64,000 bases of DNA. Origin: Merluccius polli. Its lineage: Eukaryota > Chordata > Actinopteri > Gadiformes > Merlucciidae. A program made the translations under genes and the position numbers. Every line of letters starts with the position of its first letter. Within the stretch, counting starts at the first letter, position 1. The stretch is from contig JAOPHQ010005411.1 in NCBI GenBank assembly GCA_030340625.1, positions 304,001 through 368,000 on the forward strand, given 5' to 3'. The notes beneath the pieces are model-generated. The model was not told the DNA's origin and ran no database searches. It worked only from the letters and a program-made list of their open reading frames with translations. Positions 19,301-31,999 of the stretch are shown here, piece after piece.

Positions 19301-21494
19301 GGTGAAAGTGGGTGGTGGGCTGAGCTGTCCACTACAGGTTCAGAGAGGCATTAGACAGGGATGTCCTATCTCTGGACAGCTATACTGTCTCTTCTGAATA
19401 GATTAAGATCTAGGCTATCAGAGATTATGTTACCAGGGTTGCTTCAGCGCCCCTCGCTGGTGGTGTCAGTTTATGTTGATGACATTAATGTGTTTGTCAG
19501 AGATCAGAGAGATGTCGAGTTCCTGGGTAGTAGTTTAGATATGTATGAAAGGGCATCTTCAGCAAAAGTGAACGGGGGAAAAAGTCAAGCTTTGCAGGTT
19601 GGGTAGTGGGCAAAAGCTGGGGAAAACAGGGCATTAACATTTTGGGAGTTTTTCTGGGAACAGAGCAGTTTGAGGAAGAACCTGGAGGGTGCTATGGAGA
19701 GAGAGTGTGCCGGACTGTCTAAATGGAAATGGCTGCTACCTCAGCTTTCCTACAGGGAGATGGTCTTGATTGTCAATAACTTGGTTGCCTCGACCCTTTG
19801 GCACAGACTGATTTTGACCTCACCCAAGGGGCCTGATCGAAGGAATTCAGAGGTTTACTGTACTTGCTGGTGCAGGAGGGAGGACAAGGCCTGGTGGACA
19901 TTGCATAACTTATCACAGCCTTCAGGCTGCAGACAGCTCAGAGACTGCTTTACAGCTTTGGCCTGCCATGGATACTGCCTGTTTGCTGCTGAGGAGGGCT
20001 GGACGTTTAGGATATGATAAACACTTGTTCCTGCTTTGGCCCCAGTCCATGGATTTAACTGGTCTGACACCTTTTTACCAGTCTGTCTTACAGGCATGGC
20101 AGGTGTGGCAGGGTCACTCCTAACCACACGCCACCTAAGTGGCTTTTCCGGGGGCCCTCCGACACAGGACACGGGTAGATGTTATTGCAAGTGTATTTAT
20201 TGGAGGTGGCATGATGTCATTTGCAGAGCTGATGTTACAGGCTGCCATGACCATCTTAGCTCTCTTCTCGAGTGTGTGTGTTGATGGTTTATCCTGGGTG
20301 CCATGATTGCTCATGCACCCCAGGTGTGCAGCCCCACCCAGCCAGAGTCCAATCAGTCTGACTCAGGCCAGGTGAGGCTGTAAACCAGCCATCAACAACA
20401 CACACTCCATACACACCCTCCACAGCAGGTTTTAATGTTCGATCAGAAAGCTGGGATGACACCAGGGATGTGGCTCTTTGAGGAGCCCCTGTTTGGGAAC
20501 AGTTTCATCACCTCTCAGGTTCTGTGTTCTGTCAGCCTAAGGTCCAGACTGAGAGAGCTGATGCTCAACATCAGATCTAATAGTCTGCTGCTCAGGTTGG
20601 TGGAGGAGGATGTGCTTCCCTGCCATAAGACCCCGCGTTTGATGAAGACCGTACTATATCCGACCAATGGGATGATGAGTATGAGTATGTTTTTCCTTCC
20701 CTGACTGTCTCTCCTGCTGTGGGACAGTGGCAGGGTGAGGAGGACACCCTGCTATCTCTAAAGACCCCAGAGTTGGGAGACTTTGAGTCTCTGGGGAAAA
20801 AAGCAGTCTATCATATCAGCGTGAAGGTTTCAATCTTACGTTGCCTGGTGGGGGTGAAGGTGTTGAGGTGGACTGAGGTGGAGTTTTTTGGCAACGGATC
20901 AGCCCGAGGGGCTGTTGGCGGTCCCTGTACAAACCCCCTGTCGACAAAAGGACATGCGAACTCCAGTGGAGGATTATACATGGGGCCATAGCTACATACA
21001 GGTATCTGGTGCACCTCGATCCTGGCACAGAGGATGGCTGTCCTTTCTGCTCGCAAACAGAAACGATACACCATTTGTTTATTCAGTGTTCCAGACTAGC
21101 TAGACTGTTCAGCCAACTGCAGTCATGGTTTCAGGGCTTAGGAGAACATTTTTCTTTTGGTCTTTTTATCTATGGTCCACACTACTCTGCAAAGGAAAAT
21201 AATGTACACACATTAATACATTTAATTTCAGGACTGGCTAAATTAACCATTTGGAAAACAAGGAAAAACTGTATGAGGGGTGAGGGGTCAGAGGACGTGG
21301 TTCTGATGCTGACTGGGTTGCTGGCAGCTTGGCTCAGGGTGGAGTTTGAGTTTTACAGACATTTTGGGTGTGTAAGATGTGCTGTGTTCAGTCAGAGAGA
21401 ATGCTTTGGTTCAGAATTTTTTATCTATTTGCCTTGCCCTAACCCTATTTCTGTTTTGACTTTAAATGAATTTGCTTTGATGTCATTTTTTTGA
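16355..21494 (+). pseudogene. Tx1-type LINE ORF2 (endonuclease and reverse transcriptase), broken
   Basis: ATG at 16355 opens MHKVRVGSLNINGGQDRQKR, the endonuclease start, with the catalytic FLQETHSD near 16460. A frameshift occurs near 16574; the next frame reads FCFINIYAPNQGSDRLDIFQ. The hAT fragment then interrupts. The endonuclease resumes at 18030 (NHPQVRQYTWVKVL) and ends with FTDHHLVTLD. The reverse transcriptase runs from about 18700 (APGLDGLPTDFYKHFW, LPKKGD) through QEKAFDRVDH (about 19180) and RGIRQGCPISG (about 19346) to VYVDDINVFV (19469-19498). The C-terminal region (21009-21494) has CPFCSQTETIHHLFIQC, a CCHC finger. Several stops lie inside the domains, including after LPKKGDLALLKN. 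It is inactive. Confidence 0.88.
16862..18024 (+). mobile_element. hAT fragment with a BED zinc finger, inserted in the LINE
   Basis: The left end CAGTGTTGTGCCTGAATGCG is a hAT-like terminus. Both flanks of the insert are rich in GAACTAGTTCAT / GAACGATCGTTCATGAAC palindromic motifs (16885-16975 and 17910-18024). The right terminal repeat and a target duplication were not found, so the right end is deleted. The interior carries a BED-type finger at 17313-17400 (CKLCPPGFKK ... NLKRHIELKH) followed, after a frameshift near 17590, by PLSKVERPSFMNFIKGLQPS, the conserved start of hAT transposases. The catalytic part is missing. Confidence 0.8.
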
Positions 21495-21556
21495 TAATAG
21501 CAAAACTTAAACTGTAAACAGAATGAACTAGAAATAAAGGTCAATTTTAAAATTTA

Positions 21557-22164
21557 AAAACAAATCTCTCTCTCTCTCTCTTGTTTTATTGGGGGGGGGG
21601 GGGGGGGGGTGATGTGTGTTTGTGTGTGTGTGTGTGGGGGGGATGGTGTAAGATCACACCTGCACACATGTCATAGGGACCTGGTAAGGATCACTCGCAG
21701 CAGCAGACCTCCTCCTCCTTTTGTTGTAATACTTAATTGCTGTCTTCTAATCTCTCCACTTCCGAAAAACCCGTTAGCCGACGCACAACAAAGACCTGCG
21801 TGGTCTTTGAGGGGGATTCGGCTGAATGTGCTCGACATGGTAATTGTGCCAAAATGAAGGTGGTTCCATTCCAGCATGCCCACATATCACCCAAGGGTAT
21901 AAGGAACTATTGGAGGAGGGGGGGTGATGTAATGTGTACACACGTGTGTCTGTGTCACTGTTTGTGTGTGTGCGTGTGTGTGTGTGACACGGTGACGTCA
22001 GCAGGCAAACAGACCCAGTTGTGGCGGTAGTTGTGCACGCCATTTAGTAGGGCCCCCCCAGGGCAGCCATGTTGGTGGACCACGTCATGTTGGTACACAT
22101 GCTCATCACCTTTATTTTGCAAGGTTAAAAAGAGTGATGCCTTGCCCCTTGGATAGCGAGTAAG

Positions 22165-22207
<43 letters not shown>

Positions 22208-23300
22208 CGAGAGAGAGAGAGAGAGGGAGAGACAGACAGACAGACAGACAGACAAAGAGATCGACAACGAGAGAGACAGACAGACAGAGAGAGCATTATT
22301 TTGCGGTGGACAGCGTTCGTTCGGACTACGCAGCATCCCTGTAAAGTACTGAAACCACAAGAAGCTGTGGAGCTCCAGTTCAACCCTGCTCCTCCGCTGT
22401 CTCTTGACGTCAGAGCTGCTTGCACACAGCGCTTCGCAACCCATAACAACGGCTCGGAGGATACGATCAATCTCTGACATGTCACTATTATCCCACTCAA
22501 ATGTGCGTGATACCGGTGAACTCTTTGAGTTGATTGTGCACCCCCGCCGCTTGTTTATGGTTTGCCGTTATAAGTCATATTATAGCCGCACACCACCAAC
22601 ATATTATTTGTTGTTCATATGATGATGTATTTTTAAGTCTTTTGTATACAGTTTATTTGTCAAAATGCAAAATGTGCTTTTTGGTAAAAAATAAATAAAT
22701 AAATATAAATAAATAAAGAGATTTTGTGTAAAGAACAGATTTCTTTTAGCTGATTTTAGTTTAGCTGGCTGTGGGTGAAATATTTAAGAGATAGTAACAG
22801 AGACAATACGATCACATAAAATGTAGCATTTTCTTTTAAGGGATGTAATTGAAACGTGCATTTCATTATTTAGAAGGACATTTGTTTACATGTACATCCA
22901 AAATCCTTCACGCATCTCGGCTGTATAACAAACTCATAAAGGATGAACATTCACCCTAACAAGTCGTCGAGTGTATCATCTTCTTCTTGTCATTATCACT
23001 GTATTATGTCATCTTGGTGACACAACTTCAGTAGCCTACCTGCCACAGCGTCAGACAAACAACACACTGGTTCCCAAGGTGGGTAGACGGTTCCTCCTAA
23101 CCCCCGGGGACAGGACACTGATTCCAGCATGCTGAATGTGGCACCATCTACAGTACTGGAGTAGTAGCAGAGTAAAGGACAGTAGAGAAAGAGAGTAAAG
23201 TACATCACAAAAATACACCAGACTCTGCAAAAGAAGCGCAGAGAGTTAAAGCCAATGTGATGAGAGTGGTAATTGGAGAGTGAGTGAGATGGATTGAGGG
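21557..23300. other. Non-coding; simple repeats
   Basis: A CT patch (about 21564-21580), a G run (21591-21609) followed by GT, GT at 21960-21985, a GA/GACA array at 22168-22300, and AAATA repeats near 22690-22720. The stretch 21735-21900 and 22310-23280 look single-copy but I see no exon. Confidence 0.5.
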
Positions 23301-23321
23301 AGAGAAAGAGAGAGAGAGAGA

Positions 23322-23370
<49 letters not shown>

Positions 23371-23524
23371 GCTCCTATTGTTACTACCTTACTGAACAGT
23401 AATGTAGTAAGTCTGTGTAGCTACCTGCATCCAGAGGCAGACAAGGGAGCTGGCGATTGTGTGTGTGTGCATATGTGCGTGTGTGTGTATGAGTGTCACT
23501 GTATGGACGTGTATGTGTGTGTGT

Positions 23525-23562
<38 letters not shown>

Positions 23563-23585
23563 GTCAGCATGTGTATATGTGTGTG

Positions 23586-23620
<35 letters not shown>

Positions 23621-23788
23621 GTTGATGTGGTGGGGGGCCTGTCTCTCAGTGTTACCCGAGGCGGCCGGATTTTCCACTGGCTTAATGAGAATCCCAGACG
23701 GAGGAGAGGAAACGTGCAGAGTATTTATAGAGAAAAGAAGGAATGTGACCCCCCTAATTGTGCTTAGTCTACCTCCCCCTCACCCCCA

Positions 23789-23827
<39 letters not shown>

Positions 23828-23860
23828 GCGCACATTTTACACACACACACACACACCTCA
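23301..23860. repeat. Cluster of GA, GT, G-run and CA simple repeats
   Basis: (GA)n at about 23303-23368, GT-rich at 23460-23587, an uninterrupted G run of about 32 at 23588-23619, and (CA)n at about 23790-23860. The G run can form G-quadruplex structures and is a likely sequencing trouble spot. Confidence 0.95.
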
Positions 23861-25059
23861 ACCACCTTTCCTAACTCCATATTCTGCCAAACCCATCTGC
23901 ACTGTTTTATTAATTTTGTTCATGTCTCGTGCAGTCAGGATGGAAGTGGGATGTAATGGTCCAACTGTGAATGAACTTACACACACACACACACCAGACA
24001 CACTGCTGCACAGAGCATTTCAAATGAGGGGGGAGTTTCAAATCAAGAGCGTGCATAGCAGAGACCGAGCATTTTAACATTTGTCACGCAGCAAAAACTG
24101 AACAAATCAAGAATGCATATGCATACGCACACACACACACATACACATCCTACTATATATACATCCATGTATACATAATGGTGATCAAGATTTCACAGTT
24201 ATGAAGGTACAGCAGTGATAGTAACGTGAAGGAGGACAGGGAGGGAGCAATGGTTGGCAAGCTGCCAGTGCACATTTCATCAGACAGACGAGGGTCAGAC
24301 GTGAGAGTCCCTCTTCTGCTGGAAGCCCGTCGGAAAACTCAGCGTTGTGAGCGAGCTGCAGGCCGAACAAGGATTAATGACCCAATGGCGTGTGCAGTGA
24401 GATGATTCATCCCAAAGAGGAAGTGTTGAGAGTGTCACTGATTTCCCTCCACTTATTGAATGTTATGTGGGGTTTCGTTCTCGATTAACTTCAAAGTTTC
24501 TGCAAAAGTAATGGTCCTTTTATGTCCAGCGTTAAAAGTGTGAGCTCAGACACTGCCTCCAAAAAACTAAAATACACTTTTAAGCTGAATTTTACCCTTT
24601 TAAAACACATGACCACAGTAAGGCTATAGCCGTTTTCAAATGAATATACCAGCTCCATTGTATCGGTACAGTGGCAGCCATCTGAAAAGCCTAGCATGCC
24701 TGTTAAGTGATTGTTAATGTGACCAAAAGTCAACTGTACCTATGTAGCTAGCATCTATGTTGACCACATTTAAGTAATGGACAATTTCATGCCAAGAAGT
24801 CAATAAGATGATTTTAACAATTTCTTCTTATTGAAAAACTATGGAAATAAAATTAAAAAAAACTAGGAAATAAAGACGGTGTAGTTTTCTCTATGTAGCC
24901 ACAGAAAACAATGAACAAGTTTAAATGAAGATACATAATTATGATAATAAATACATATTATATTATCTTAATTATATAACTATATAACTTTACTTCTAAT
25001 GTGTTTAATTTATTTCTTGAAATGAAAAAAATAAGTATTTTAATGTGTGCGCCAAAATG
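23861..25059. other. Non-coding, nothing recognised
   Basis: AT-rich toward 24780-25010. No exon, repeat terminus or RNA gene could be supported. Confidence 0.5.
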
Positions 25060-25924
25060 ATGACTGATGAACCAAGCACAGCTCTCTGACCTTTACGATG
25101 GTTAGGTCGTAAGGAAGACCCATGCCATATTGGACTGTATTGAATACCCCCTGCAGAGGGACTTTGAGTTTCTACCTTCAGGGAGAAGGTACAGGCTGTC
25201 TCCAAAATCATTCACTCATTCACTACTCCCTACTCACTATCTAGGGAGGTCTATGTAGAGGACTATATAGAGCTTACTACTCCCTACTCACTATCTAGAG
25301 AGGTCTATGTAGAGCTCACTACTCCCTACTCACTATCTAGGGAGTTTTATGCAGAGCACTATAGTGAGCTCATCAGCAACTACTCGAGTCGCCGTTAAGT
25401 CATTGCTGTCGCATAATTAAAACGTGCCAGATCAACGGCAGCTGGTGGACTAACCATAATAAATACTAGAGGTCGACCAATTGGTGGATTTTTAAAGGCC
25501 GATATAATAACGATAGTTTGGAACAGGAAAAAGCCGATAGCCGATTCATCGGCCGATACCCCCCCATGCCTTTTTTTCGACACTATCGGAAATCAACAAA
25601 CTTTGACTTTATTATTTATTGTTAATTTGAACTTTTATGTATTCAATATCTATTAAAATCTACATGAATGATTTAAGATGCCCTTTAATATGGGGGAAAT
25701 GATACTGCAGTTGTTTTCTTAAGATTGCTAGTTGAATAAAACCTTTCAGATAAAGTAAAGTTTCCTAAAGTTAGAAACAAATGGTTATAATCATCACAGA
25801 AGCTTTCTATGTAATTAGGTCTATATTTGGGACAAAAATGCAAAAACACTATATAATTCAGCAGACACAACTCAAGTAGCGTCAAAGAAGCTACCATAAT
25901 AATCGTATTCAAAAAGCTACTAAT

Positions 25925-26353
25925 TTAAAGGACAATTCCGGCGCAAAATGAGACCATATGATCATAACACATGCCCACCGAGTTGGACCGTTCTCTGGGA
26001 TCAGTTTTCATTCTAGTCGAATGGAACCAAAGTTCTCGAAAACCGCTAATTAGCTTATAACGCTAGCTGTGGGGGCAGATGTTCATGTAAAATAAATTGC
26101 AATTCTATACCACTAACAAGGCTCAAAATCGCACCACACTTCCACGGTAGCATAATGAGGGTCCCTACATGTAAAACGAAGCATTGAGAACTTTGTAAGT
26201 GTACAGACAGTTTATTAAAAAGAAAGTTTAGAAAGCCAGTGCCTTCACGAAAACAAGCGGGCGCGGGAATGAAAACTGATCCCAGAGAACGGTCCAACTC
26301 GGTGGACGTGTTATGATCATATGGTCTCATTTTGCGCTGGAATTGTCCTTTAA
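25925..26353. mobile_element. TTAA-flanked inverted-repeat element (429 bp)
   Basis: TTAA at 25925-25928 and 26350-26353 flank long inverted arms (AGGACAATTCCGGCGCAAAA and its complement), about 90 bp each with few differences. The interior is unrelated to the palindromic family at 1-5232. No coding capacity. Confidence 0.88.
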
Positions 26354-26826
26354 TGAAAAGGACAAAATATATCATGTCATATTTGTCCTTGTGCGTGGTG
26401 TTGTAGTGGTGACTCAAGTTAAAATCCTTCATGGCTGTTTTTGTTTCGAGGCACACTAAACACATTTTTGGTTTGCCTTTGAATTCTGTAAAAAGATACC
26501 GGTAATCTGTTTCCCATCTTGCCTGGAAGACACGGTTCTCTTGATCCAGTTTTCTTTTTGGGGCGCTCATGTCTGTCTTCCGTCGCGTGTCGTTGCGGAA
26601 TAGGCCTGGCGTGACCAAGAGGAGACATTGAAGCAGTTGCTTGGTAACAGGCCTCTTGCATTTCGAGGGAGCGCCCTTTATCAGTGGACAGTATAATTAC
26701 AATTGGGTTCCGGATCAAATGTGGTCAAAAGGCCCACTTGCTTGAACACTTGTGAAACCAACAATTTATTGATATTTGGATATTGACTCGCAGGCCAAAC
26801 TGAGTGAGGCGCCAGTTGCCCATCCC
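26354..26826 (-). mobile_element. hAT element fragment with zinc-finger N-terminus
   Basis: On the minus strand the terminal CAGGGATGGGCAACTGGCGC (from about 26826 downward) is a hAT end. The frame from ATG at 26571 reads MSAPKRKLDQENRVFQARWE, then KMCLVCLETKTAMKDFNLSHH with YNTTHKDKYD, a BED-like C2H2 finger that begins transposases of the GTF2IRD2/ZBED-like hAT group. The TTAA element at 25925-26353 cuts it off right after this finger. The remainder is missing. Confidence 0.75.
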
Positions 26827-27060
26827 TGGTATAGGGTATAGTAATTCTCACTATACATTCGGACTGCACTACAAAACTCACTATATAGTGGACTATATTG
26901 TGAGTAGTGAGTGATTTATGACACAGCATAGTGTTCCAACTCAGAGGCATAAAGCATTCAAAGACTCTTTTGTTTGCACTGCAATTAGTAGGCTGAATTT
27001 GCAGATATGATTGCACTAAGCACTTTTTGGACTCATCTTTTGTCTTCACATGAAGTGATC

Positions 27061-28019
27061 TTGCACTGTGCTGTATTGTATTGTTGTTTCTGTGCCCTGT
27101 CTGGTATGCTGTCTTTCATGTTGTATTTTATAATGGATTGAATGTGTTTTTAATACATGGCTGCAACCAAATTCCCCCTAGTGGGCTAATACAATTTGAC
27201 TTGACTTGACTTGACTCGTGTTTCCCGCACATTAGAGCGCAACAGATGTAGAGCAGAAACTGCATATTTGAACAAATATAAAACTCTTGTCTGCTAGAAA
27301 AGATGAAAATCAAATGGCCATAAACGTTAAATAATCCAATGAAATTCTCTGAAAAGCCGTTGTATAAATGGATGCGGTTATAGAAATGACAGTACCCGGT
27401 GCAAGGCCTTACACGCACTGACAGAGCATAACTGCCTCATCATTGCTCTCTATTAGCTCCCATTAGTCTAGCTGTTAGGACACTTGCACAACGAGGAGCC
27501 CAAGATACTTCTCCAGAAGAGAGAAATGCCTCAGAGCTCTTGAGTCCACGTCCATCTTCTTTAGACCCATTTACCACAACCGATTAGTTCACCATTCTGA
27601 CCCAAAGTGAAACGCTTCATTTCACTTATTTTTTTCGTCTCTCTCTCTCTCTTCTACTCCAGGAAAGTCCAGGCAAAGCGAATGAGCAAATGGCCTTAAT
27701 GAAGTGCATACTCTCTTCCTAGATAAATGTGGCGACACGGTGCCTTGTGTCACGGTCGCTCCTTTGTTGATGCTAAAACAGTGCCCTTTCACAAGCAAGG
27801 GTTTTTTTTGTTGCAAGGTGCGCATAGGGAAACATGGGGCGGGGGGGGGTTGATTTCAGACTTACTTTCAAGTGGCTCAGCGTAAGCTGCTCTTCAAAGA
27901 CGGCCCAAGCGGATCCAAAGTGGAATCTCTTAGGTCAGTAATCAGGTGGCTCCAGCAGGGCCCGGACATCAGCTGAATTAGCCAGGATAATGCAGCGGAT
28001 GGATGACCGACACGGAAAC
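27061..28019. other. Non-coding, probable LINE tail then unrecognised sequence
   Basis: 27061-27215 continues the LINE tail (a CAATTTGACTTGACTTGACT stretch near 27189-27215). From there to 28019 no exon or repeat terminus was recognised; a short G run lies at 27840-27850. Confidence 0.45.
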
Positions 28020-28149
28020 TTAGTGTAATGTACGCACATATATAATACACACGCACACATGCACACACATACACACACACAATCCCCCACCCACACAAAC
28101 ACATATGCACACACAGGCACACACACTCTCACACACACACACACACACA

Positions 28150-28180
<31 letters not shown>

Positions 28181-28260
28181 GCACACACACACAAACACAC
28201 ACAATCACATACAAGTGCATGCACACAAATACATACACACACATGCACAGGCACAAGTGT
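28020..28260. repeat. CA-rich degenerate array
   Basis: About 240 bp of imperfect CA units with GCACACAT-type interruptions. Confidence 0.95.
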
Positions 28261-31200
28261 GAAACAAGAGTGTGTGCTGCCAACGTTAAGTCATTTTGCA
28301 TGCAAACCAGTGGCCACAATTTCCACATCTCCGAGTGAAAACCCTGGTAGTGTAAAAACACCCAAACAACAACCCACTTGTTTGCATTCCTCTTTACAAG
28401 ACATGGTGACAGATCGGTCAGTTGTGGGGGGGGTGGCGGCTTCGTCACGTTGACCAATGGGATGTCTAATTCCGGGGCTTGTTATTCCAGTAGCCTCGTT
28501 TCGTGAGGGCTCAGCCATTTATTTATTCCAGCGGCCACATGGTGGTATTTACCCCCTAAACAGACAGTAGGACAGGAAGGCCACCAGATTGGACCTTGAT
28601 ATTTACTAAACAAGGGAAGTGGTGCACCTGCTTTTGCCCTTAATCTCCTGCTGGCCCACTCGCTGTGCTTGTGCATTCCTGTTGTGATTAGCCTGTTGTT
28701 GTTTCGCTAATTCTTTAAAAAAAAAAAAATTTAGAAGCAAGGCAAGTGTAAGAGTGTGTTTCACACAAAACCATCACACGTCTCAAAATGACTGAGGGAG
28801 AAGTACGAAAAATTGAATAAAAGTGTGAAGGGAGGGAGAGAAATTATAAAAGGTTATGTAAGACCATCACATCTTTGAGTAATCTTGTGTAAAGTGTGCA
28901 AGTGTGAAATGTTGAGTCGGGTTTACCGCCTGCGCGGGGGTATGGTACTATTTGTTCTAACCGAATGAACCAGCGTGATCCTTGATATAAAAAAAAATAT
29001 TATATTGCCTCTTATGAACTGATTGTTTTTTCTTCCTGTCAAGATCTTTTCTTGATCTCTTCTGACCACTCTGAAGTTCACCCAGGTCCAGAGCGAGAGA
29101 GAGACACGAAGCTAGCGTGTGCTGAGTCTGGCTCGCCATGCCAAACTCCCTTCGACTCATTGATCCGGTGCTGCCATTACACACACACACCAGCATGTTT
29201 ACGAGCTAACGGTGGAAGTTACGCTAATGCGCTTAAGCCAGACACTTGTTTGTTGTGTGACTCTAATGAAGGCATAAACAAGTGTTATCATTCAGACGTC
29301 TGGATTTATATCTCTCCGAACCTTTTAAAATGAAACTAGAGGAATTGAAGCTTGGCGCCAGCAATTTTCAAAAATAATGAATAAAACTTTCCTTTGGCAG
29401 TGCGGCGGTGCAGAGTGGAGATACCGATATTGGGGTTGTTATAATTGGCCTCTCGCAGAACTTGGTGTTTTTTCAAATCTATATTTCGGTTTATTGGATA
29501 ATTCATTTGACTGGATCACTTCAGGTCAACCGTGCTGAAAACGCACTGCAGTGGCCAGAGCTTACCTCAGACCAGCTCATGAAGTTCTCACAGGGGCATC
29601 AGAAAACCAAACCAAAAAAACAAACAAAAAAAACGGTGGGATTTAGCCTGTGCTTGTACTGCAGACAACATCGCATACGGCCCATAAACCTTAGCACCAG
29701 GTTCATCTGCATCTGCGTCATGCTTTTGGTTCGCATTCATGTCTCGCCTTTCCTATGGCCCGGCGCCCAAAAGGAAATAGGCTGCCTTTTTGGAAGATGC
29801 TGCTATAGCGGTGCTCAGGAAAAGATAAAGTTAGCTGAAGATCCCACAGAACAAGATATGTTACATTCAATCCAGTGCTATTAAAAAAAAAAAAAAACGT
29901 AAAAAAAAACAACAGTTGCAAAATAAATACATAATACGCTTGACCAGATGTTGGCTAGCCGAGTCTCAGACAGCAAGAGAAAGTCTCTCTGCTGTGTTGT
30001 GTTATGTTATTCAACACGTTTCCCTCTGATCTCACAGCTGCACAGGTCATTAGCAAACAGTTGCACGGGAACCGCCGACCTGCCAAGAAAGCCCCCCCAA
30101 CCGCCCCCACTCCTGGGGTCAGCACGACGGGCCCCAGGGTCTGGTTCCTCTGGAGGTCCACGCGGCGTGCGGCGAGGAGGTGCTCCCAAACATGAGAGCT
30201 ACCGGCGATGACAGACAGCCGTGGCTGGACAGGATCACCGCCGTTGATTCGTGACCCGCCAAAAACAGAACCCGCCCCAGAGTCCATAGCACGCAGTAGA
30301 GGGTTTTTTTCATCCGCACCAACTCCCAGGGCCCAGGGTATGTAGGTTTGTGTGTATCAGAGTGCGGCCCGAGAGTCAGAGAGCGTAGTAACCGAGCCCT
30401 ACTTGAACCTGACAGGCGTTCTGACTTTTATGTCCGAACGCGACTCGAGCTTGATGCAGTTAATGCACGCTGAAGCGCTGAGTTTGTGTTACCGTGCCAC
30501 TCGGCTGAAATACGAAATACCTCCATGCCATCGATTTCCCTGCATGGTTTTCCGTCATTTCAAACTTCCTTTATGACAAATTTAGTTTGACGTCCTCCAT
30601 CCTTAGCTAGGCTACTACAATATTTACCACTGGAAATATGGTGCATCATGCGTTACAGTACAGGGGGTAACACAGGTAGTGGTTCATTCATTTTTTTTCA
30701 CACTATATTTTCACTCAAATAACTTGAAGCACCATAGGCCTGCCCTGCCGACGTGACTTAACGCGACCCGAACCTGAACATCATTTCTAGATTCCTGTCC
30801 TGACTCGGGTATCCACACTCTAGTGTGTATGGATGGATGCATGTGTGTTTAGGCAGAGTGCGTGTCTGTGTGGGCATGCGGGTACTCTTTACATATGCAC
30901 ACAGTATGTCACAACAGTAGTATGGATTGAGGCAGGAGGGTTGCCAAAATAAATGCAGGAAAAAAAAGGTGACCACTGCTTTAAGTTGGCCCCTTCTGTT
31001 GCCATAACAGGCTGTGACATTCTGCCCCCATGTACATCAGCCAGAGGCAGTACGCCACTGTTGTTGTCGTCTCCTTTTGAACGATAAAGTTATAACAAAC
31101 AAGCTTACTTTGGCAACATGGTAAAACACCAACAGGTTCAATTAGGATTTAACACTGCGGGTCTATCTTGGAGTGTGTAATTATGGAATGGCACACCGAG

Positions 31201-31955
31201 GCACAGTTTGATAGTGGACTGATAAACTGGTATTGGTGTCGGTATAATATCTCTATAGTATACGATATTTGGCTCTATATAAGACTCTTTATAACTTGAT
31301 ACAAATCCCATTGTAAACTAAAACATGATACGCAGTTATGAATTCAGCTCTGAGTCTGATTTAGAACAAAATATGTACATTTATTTATTTATTTTTATTA
31401 TTTATGTATTGTGTTCTGTGCCTTAACACATATGGAAGTGTTGGACAGAAGGTTTTACACTACAAACACAAAGGCAAACAGAATTAGTACGAGGAGCCAT
31501 GTTGTCCCGCCATCTCTCGTGATTTCAGAGGAATTTCTTAATGTAAAAGAGAGGGCGTGACTAAAGCAAAGCTATTCTAAATCCAGCGCTATGGTGTTAG
31601 CCTCCTGTTGTTCAACAGTCGCACATTTCTCAGCTGTTGCTCTTTAAAATATGATATTTCATGATGTTTTCAGGGTAACATCAAGGTCTACCTGGATGCA
31701 ATTGTGAGCTGCAACCCTATGAAGCAAGCTCAACCACAGCCCTAAAGAGCCACCCCTAGAACGGACATAAGTTATCCAGCGTCCACTGTTTTTAATTTTT
31801 AATTTCTTTTTTTTAGTTTTTTTCTGCGTTCGTTGGACGAAGACGGTCAGAAAGAGTCCACACAAAGCCACCAAACATGTTGATAAAGCTGCCTCCTCTA
31901 CCCCACAGCCCTGACACCAGGCCCTATAGAGAGAGAGCAGAGGTCCCTACAGCAG

Positions 31956-31999
<44 letters not shown>

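Larger units (their letters stand above)
14930..21556 (+). mobile_element. Tx1-clade (L1-like) LINE, full-length but decayed
   Basis: One non-LTR retrotransposon on the plus strand, in the order 5' leader, ORF1 (about 15121-16245), ORF2 (about 16355-21494), then an A-rich tail with AATAAA at about 21533. The 5' end is set approximately at 14930. ORF1 has a CCHC zinc knuckle; ORF2 has an exonuclease-endonuclease-phosphatase type endonuclease, a reverse transcriptase with YVDD and a C-terminal CCHC. This order and the motif style (QEKAFDRVDH, IRQGCPISG, LPKKGD) fit the Tx1 group that is common in fish. A hAT fragment (16862-18024) splits the endonuclease, and a short inverted-repeat segment at about 20262-20406 may be another insertion. 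Many stops and frameshifts make it inactive. Confidence 0.9.
25208..26935. mobile_element. Nested DNA transposon cluster
   Basis: The borders carry related inverted CTCACTACTCCCTACTCACT / TGAGTAGTGAGTGA sequences. On the left a unit of about 60 bp (ACTCCCTACTCACTATCTAG) is repeated three times at 25226-25350. Inside are a hAT-like end AGAGGTCGACCAATTGGTGG (from about 25467), the TTAA element at 25925-26353 and the hAT fragment at 26354-26826. The exact border and target duplication of the outermost element were not resolved. Confidence 0.6.
25060..27060 (+). mobile_element. LINE 3' fragment split by a nest of DNA elements
   Basis: At 25150-25200 the plus strand encodes FEFLPSGRRYRLS, the motif seen near the end of many LINE ORF2 proteins. 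At 26936-27010 the continuation (KAFKDSFVCTAISRLNLQ) ends at a stop. Between them, 25208-26935, lies a nest of DNA elements. The LINE family (Rex1/L2-like) is inferred from this short motif only. Confidence 0.55.

Noticed and set aside
29955..30287. Minus-strand frame beginning MDSGAGSVFGGSRINGGD as a possible exon
   Set aside because: CpG-rich composition can keep frames open; no recognisable family and no clear splice sites. Kept only as a low-interest finding.
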